From the NCBI GenBank assembly GCA_963920665.1, contig OY987269.1, positions 9,240,501 through 9,304,500 of the forward strand: a DNA stretch of 64,000 nucleotides, read 5' to 3'. Below, piece by piece: positions 61,084 to 64,000 of the stretch (positions are counted from its first letter, which is position 1; each line of letters begins with the position of its first letter). A program made the position numbers and the translations under genes. Below the pieces are notes generated by a model. That model searched no databases. It was not told the origin of the DNA and saw only the letters and a program-made list of their open reading frames with translations. The stretch comes from Straminergon stramineum (taxonomy: Eukaryota > Streptophyta > Bryopsida > Hypnales > Calliergonaceae).

Positions 61084-63020
61084 TTTATATCTACCACAAG
61101 AATTTTTGTGTTTGAAAAATATGAGAAGAATATGTCATTTGCAAAATTCAACAGTATATTGTCAACTTTTGCTACATAATTGCATTGTAGGATTTTAGGA
61201 ACATCTTTCACCCTTCTTCTACTTATAAAATTTCGTATACACATACATAATATAATCTTTATTGAGTAAAAATTATAAAATGACGATTTACAATGTAGTA
61301 ATTCTTGGGTAAGGCAATCAAAGTTAGTTGAAGTTGTTGGATAAGACCCAAAAAAACCTTGTCTCACTTCAAAAGCTAATATCTTCCAATCCATGCTATC
61401 AAATTGACCAAAAATTTGATTACAAACTCTTGGACAATTTTAGTACAAAATCATATGGTTAGATATGTAAAAAAATATTTTTTTCCAATTTATGTAGAAT
61501 GCATTGACTTTCAATGATTTCTAGTGCAAAATTGCCAAAGAACTGTAATATTGTAGGGATTAAGGATTAAATGGCTTGACACCAACAATATCCATCATAT
61601 AGCTATTTGGAGATGGAAGTTAATTTTGTCTTCATATTTTATTTTATTAGTTTAATTTAAAAATTATATTCTATAATTTTAATGGTTAACAACATCCATC
61701 ATTTGGTGAAAAAAAATGATTTTTTTTACCAACAATCAAGACTTTAATAATGTCCTCCTAAAATTTTGTCTTTCAACAAAGAATTTCTATGAAAATTAAC
61801 ATTGCTAGACATGGCATTTGGGAGGGGCATTAATATGAAAATTTCAGGATTTATCTTCAAAAGACAAATCGTAAACAAAATGAAAAGTTGCAAACAACTA
61901 TGCCACAAGTTATAAGGTTCTAACCAATTTTTGCCCCAAAACATCAAATATCTTCAAAGAAAAAAGTTGCAAATGGTTGAGCCTCATTATTAAAAAAATG
62001 TCAAAGCATTTGCAAGCTTGAGAGTTTCAAACAACCATCTCTAGGAAAGTGAAGCATTTATAGACATAACTATATTGATACCAAACTCAAGCAAGAAGTT
62101 TAACCATTTAACTATAGAAGAGACCATGTGATAAAAGTTGTTATCTATTGATTGTTGACATTTGTAGTGTTTTTTCAATGGTTTTATGGTTTTGTAATAA
62201 AAAATAATTATGTTGCATCAAAATAATATATAAATTTGGTATTATAGCACTTGATACAATGTCAGTATATATAATATTAATAAAAAATTAACAATGAAAA
62301 GATATTGTTTTAATACAAAATTATATGAATATGATGTATACTAAAACAATATGACTGCAATATTGGTTCACTATTATTTTGATACATCAAAAAGTTTTTT
62401 TTTAGTATGCATCCAAAAAATCACTAAAACTATCTATAATCAATATTTAGCAACTTTTGTGAAAACAACATAATCAAATTACAACAATTTTTGTGATGAC
62501 AACATATACAATTTTGGTTCTTTATTTAAACTAGTAGACAGTTGTAGTTTGGAAAAGGCATTGTGCCTATGCAAGTGAGCTTTAAGACTTGCTTCAAGAA
62601 AATATGTGTGAAAGTAACAATGAGTTGTTGTTAGCTCTTCAATTGCTACTTTAGATTTATTGTTTTTTGGATTTTTTTGCACCACTTTATTAGATTTTAT
62701 AGACATTTTTAAAAAACAAGTGTTAGACTACAAATAATAAAATACTTACCAATACAGTATTTTGTCCTTAAAAGCCCAAAGTGCTTGAAATGCTCCAATT
62801 TATTAGTTGTAAATGAATTAAGTGTTAAAAAAAAGCATAGGTCTAGTGAGAGGTCTAGTTTGCAATAATACAAGGAATTAATAGCAAATGACCCTTTCTA
62901 AATTGCAACCAAGTCCAAACTATAGTACATGTGTCAAAACCTAGCTAAAATAGGAATCTTAGTATTTCATATGATGTAAATTTTTCTTTAGGTTTAGGAA
63001 AGTTCATTCTCTATGTCATT
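61084..63020. other. AT-rich intergenic sequence, nothing recognised
   Basis: Only short AT-biased ORFs occur; the longest (61047-61394, minus strand, 115 codons) has no recognisable domain. Confidence 0.4.
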
Positions 63021-63029
63021 ACCCTTGAT

Positions 63030-63190
63030 GGGATTTCATGAGTTTTGATGGATGAATTTATTGATTTATGAACTACTTCATGACAAAATGTGCACTAGTG
63101 TGCAAGTAAAAATTGTCTGTAGATAGATATTTCTAGAGTGATGAATTTGTGCATTGAAATTAGACAAACGGGAGCCCTTGAGTTGGCACT
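63030..63190 (+). repeat. LTR-like repeat, family C, fragment 3
   Basis: The segment carries TTTTGATGGATGAATTTATTG and then GAATTTGTGCATTGAAATTAG, in the same order and orientation as family C copy 1 and its inverted copy at 49.8-49.97 kb. Confidence 0.45.
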
Positions 63191-63746
63191 ATAGTCTTAG
63201 ATTTTTTATGCTTATTTTTAGTAGAAAATGTAAGGAAAAAGTTATAAAAAGAGTGTTTTAATTGCATTTAGTAGAAGTCCCTATTACTATTATGTTTGTC
63301 CCCCTAGAAGCCCAGAGTGCCAAAATCACTCCAATTCTTTGCTTCCATCATCTAAAAGGTCTACTATGTGTCTAAAAGATGTTAGGAGTCTAAGAGATAG
63401 CCATGCCTAATGATTGTAAGATTCCCATTAGAATTTGAATTTCACCAACAAATGCATGTGACAAGTCATGATTATTTAAAACAAGAGTCCCTAGTAAAAA
63501 GTCTTTTAGAATTAGTATACTAGTAGTTTGTCCATTTAGAGGTCACCAACAAATTCAACAAGGTCCTAGGAAGTTTGATTATACTTTATCATTAACATTT
63601 ATATAGTATGAGGTAGTAATTCAAGTAGTACAAAGGACAACATGATAAAAAATTATGAGAGAAATTTTAACAGCACAAAAACATGCTAGGAGCTCAATGA
63701 TAGAATTGATTCATCAAAATCTCCTTCAAGTCAAAAGATTCTCTTT

Positions 63747-63906
63747 TACTAGAAGAAAATTATGTTGCAGTGAATAAAATCTAGGTGACATTTTTATAAA
63801 CAGTGTTCATTGCAATACAATTTTCTGAAAATTGTGTTGCAATGAATGTAGTTTACAAAAATGTCACCTAGATTTTATTCACTGCAACATAGTTTTTTTT
63901 CTAGTG
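63747..63906. mobile_element. CACTA-like MITE, 160 bp, with TTT target duplication
   Basis: The ends are inverted repeats of about 52 bp (right end read inward: CACTAGAAAAAAAACTATG; left end: TACTAGAAGAAAATTATG). The centre is a second, nested palindrome, so the whole element folds back. TTT flanks both sides (63744-63746 and 63907-63909), the 3-bp duplication expected for CACTA elements, though in a T-rich context. Confidence 0.75.
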
Positions 63907-64000
63907 TTTTCAACAAGATTTGAAGGAGGTAACTAATTTATGCTTTCGTGTGAATAGTACAGAGTAAGAATATAAGTTTGCTCTAACTTGGTATTTGGGA

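Noticed and set aside
1..64000. tRNA, rRNA, telomeric or organellar sequence
   Set aside because: I looked for cloverleaf landmarks, rRNA blocks and TTTAGGG arrays and saw none I could support; a tRNAscan-SE or Infernal run would settle it.

Overview
The window looks like nuclear DNA of a land plant or close streptophyte relative. Two spliced, GC-richer genes of plant type lie in long, AT-rich, gene-poor sequence packed with decayed transposable elements. All introns have GT-AG borders and compatible phases, and no operon-like structure is seen. I cannot name the species from the sequence alone.

Layout. 1-1149 is the 3' part of a Tc1-like DD34E transposon. 6.1-7.0 kb holds a foldback element next to an LTR-like repeat. 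8.24-9.42 kb holds a decayed two-exon coiled-coil gene. About 9.7-18.2 kb (minus strand) is a complete SEC24 gene of the plant SEC24C/CEF type: 13 coding exons, 1089 residues, and a tandem repeat in the putative 5'UTR intron. 18.7-20.35 kb holds a CACTA-like MITE and a 1.07-kb near-perfect hairpin. 20.4-26.8 kb shows nothing recognisable. 26.8-45.5 kb is a nest of LTR-type repeats in both orientations, without gag-pol ORFs, including a solo LTR with a perfect 5-bp target duplication. 49.2-50.3 kb holds an inverted copy of the 6.5-kb LTR-like repeat and a short tandem array. About 50.8-57.3 kb (minus strand) is the second gene. 57.3-64 kb is AT-rich, with a CACTA terminus and a second MITE.

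The second gene is the most interesting object. My model has six exons and 1205 residues. It ends in a SUVH-like SRA (YDG) methyl-DNA-binding domain but has no pre-SET or SET domain. Nearly everything N-terminal to the SRA domain is built from tandem protein repeats: eight 31-residue units, seven 20-residue units each centred on a SUMO-acceptor-like site (one mutated Lys to Met), and five 8-residue units. A textbook-looking SUMO-interacting motif sits between the first two arrays. Four 12-residue units follow the SRA domain. All five introns are phase 1, and one exon appears to be a duplicate of the end of the large exon. I infer a repeat-expanded, SUMO-linked reader of methylated DNA that has lost, or never had, the methyltransferase half.

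SEC24 and the SRA gene have unrelated jobs (COPII cargo selection and chromatin). They share a strand but lie about 33 kb apart, and nothing suggests joint regulation.
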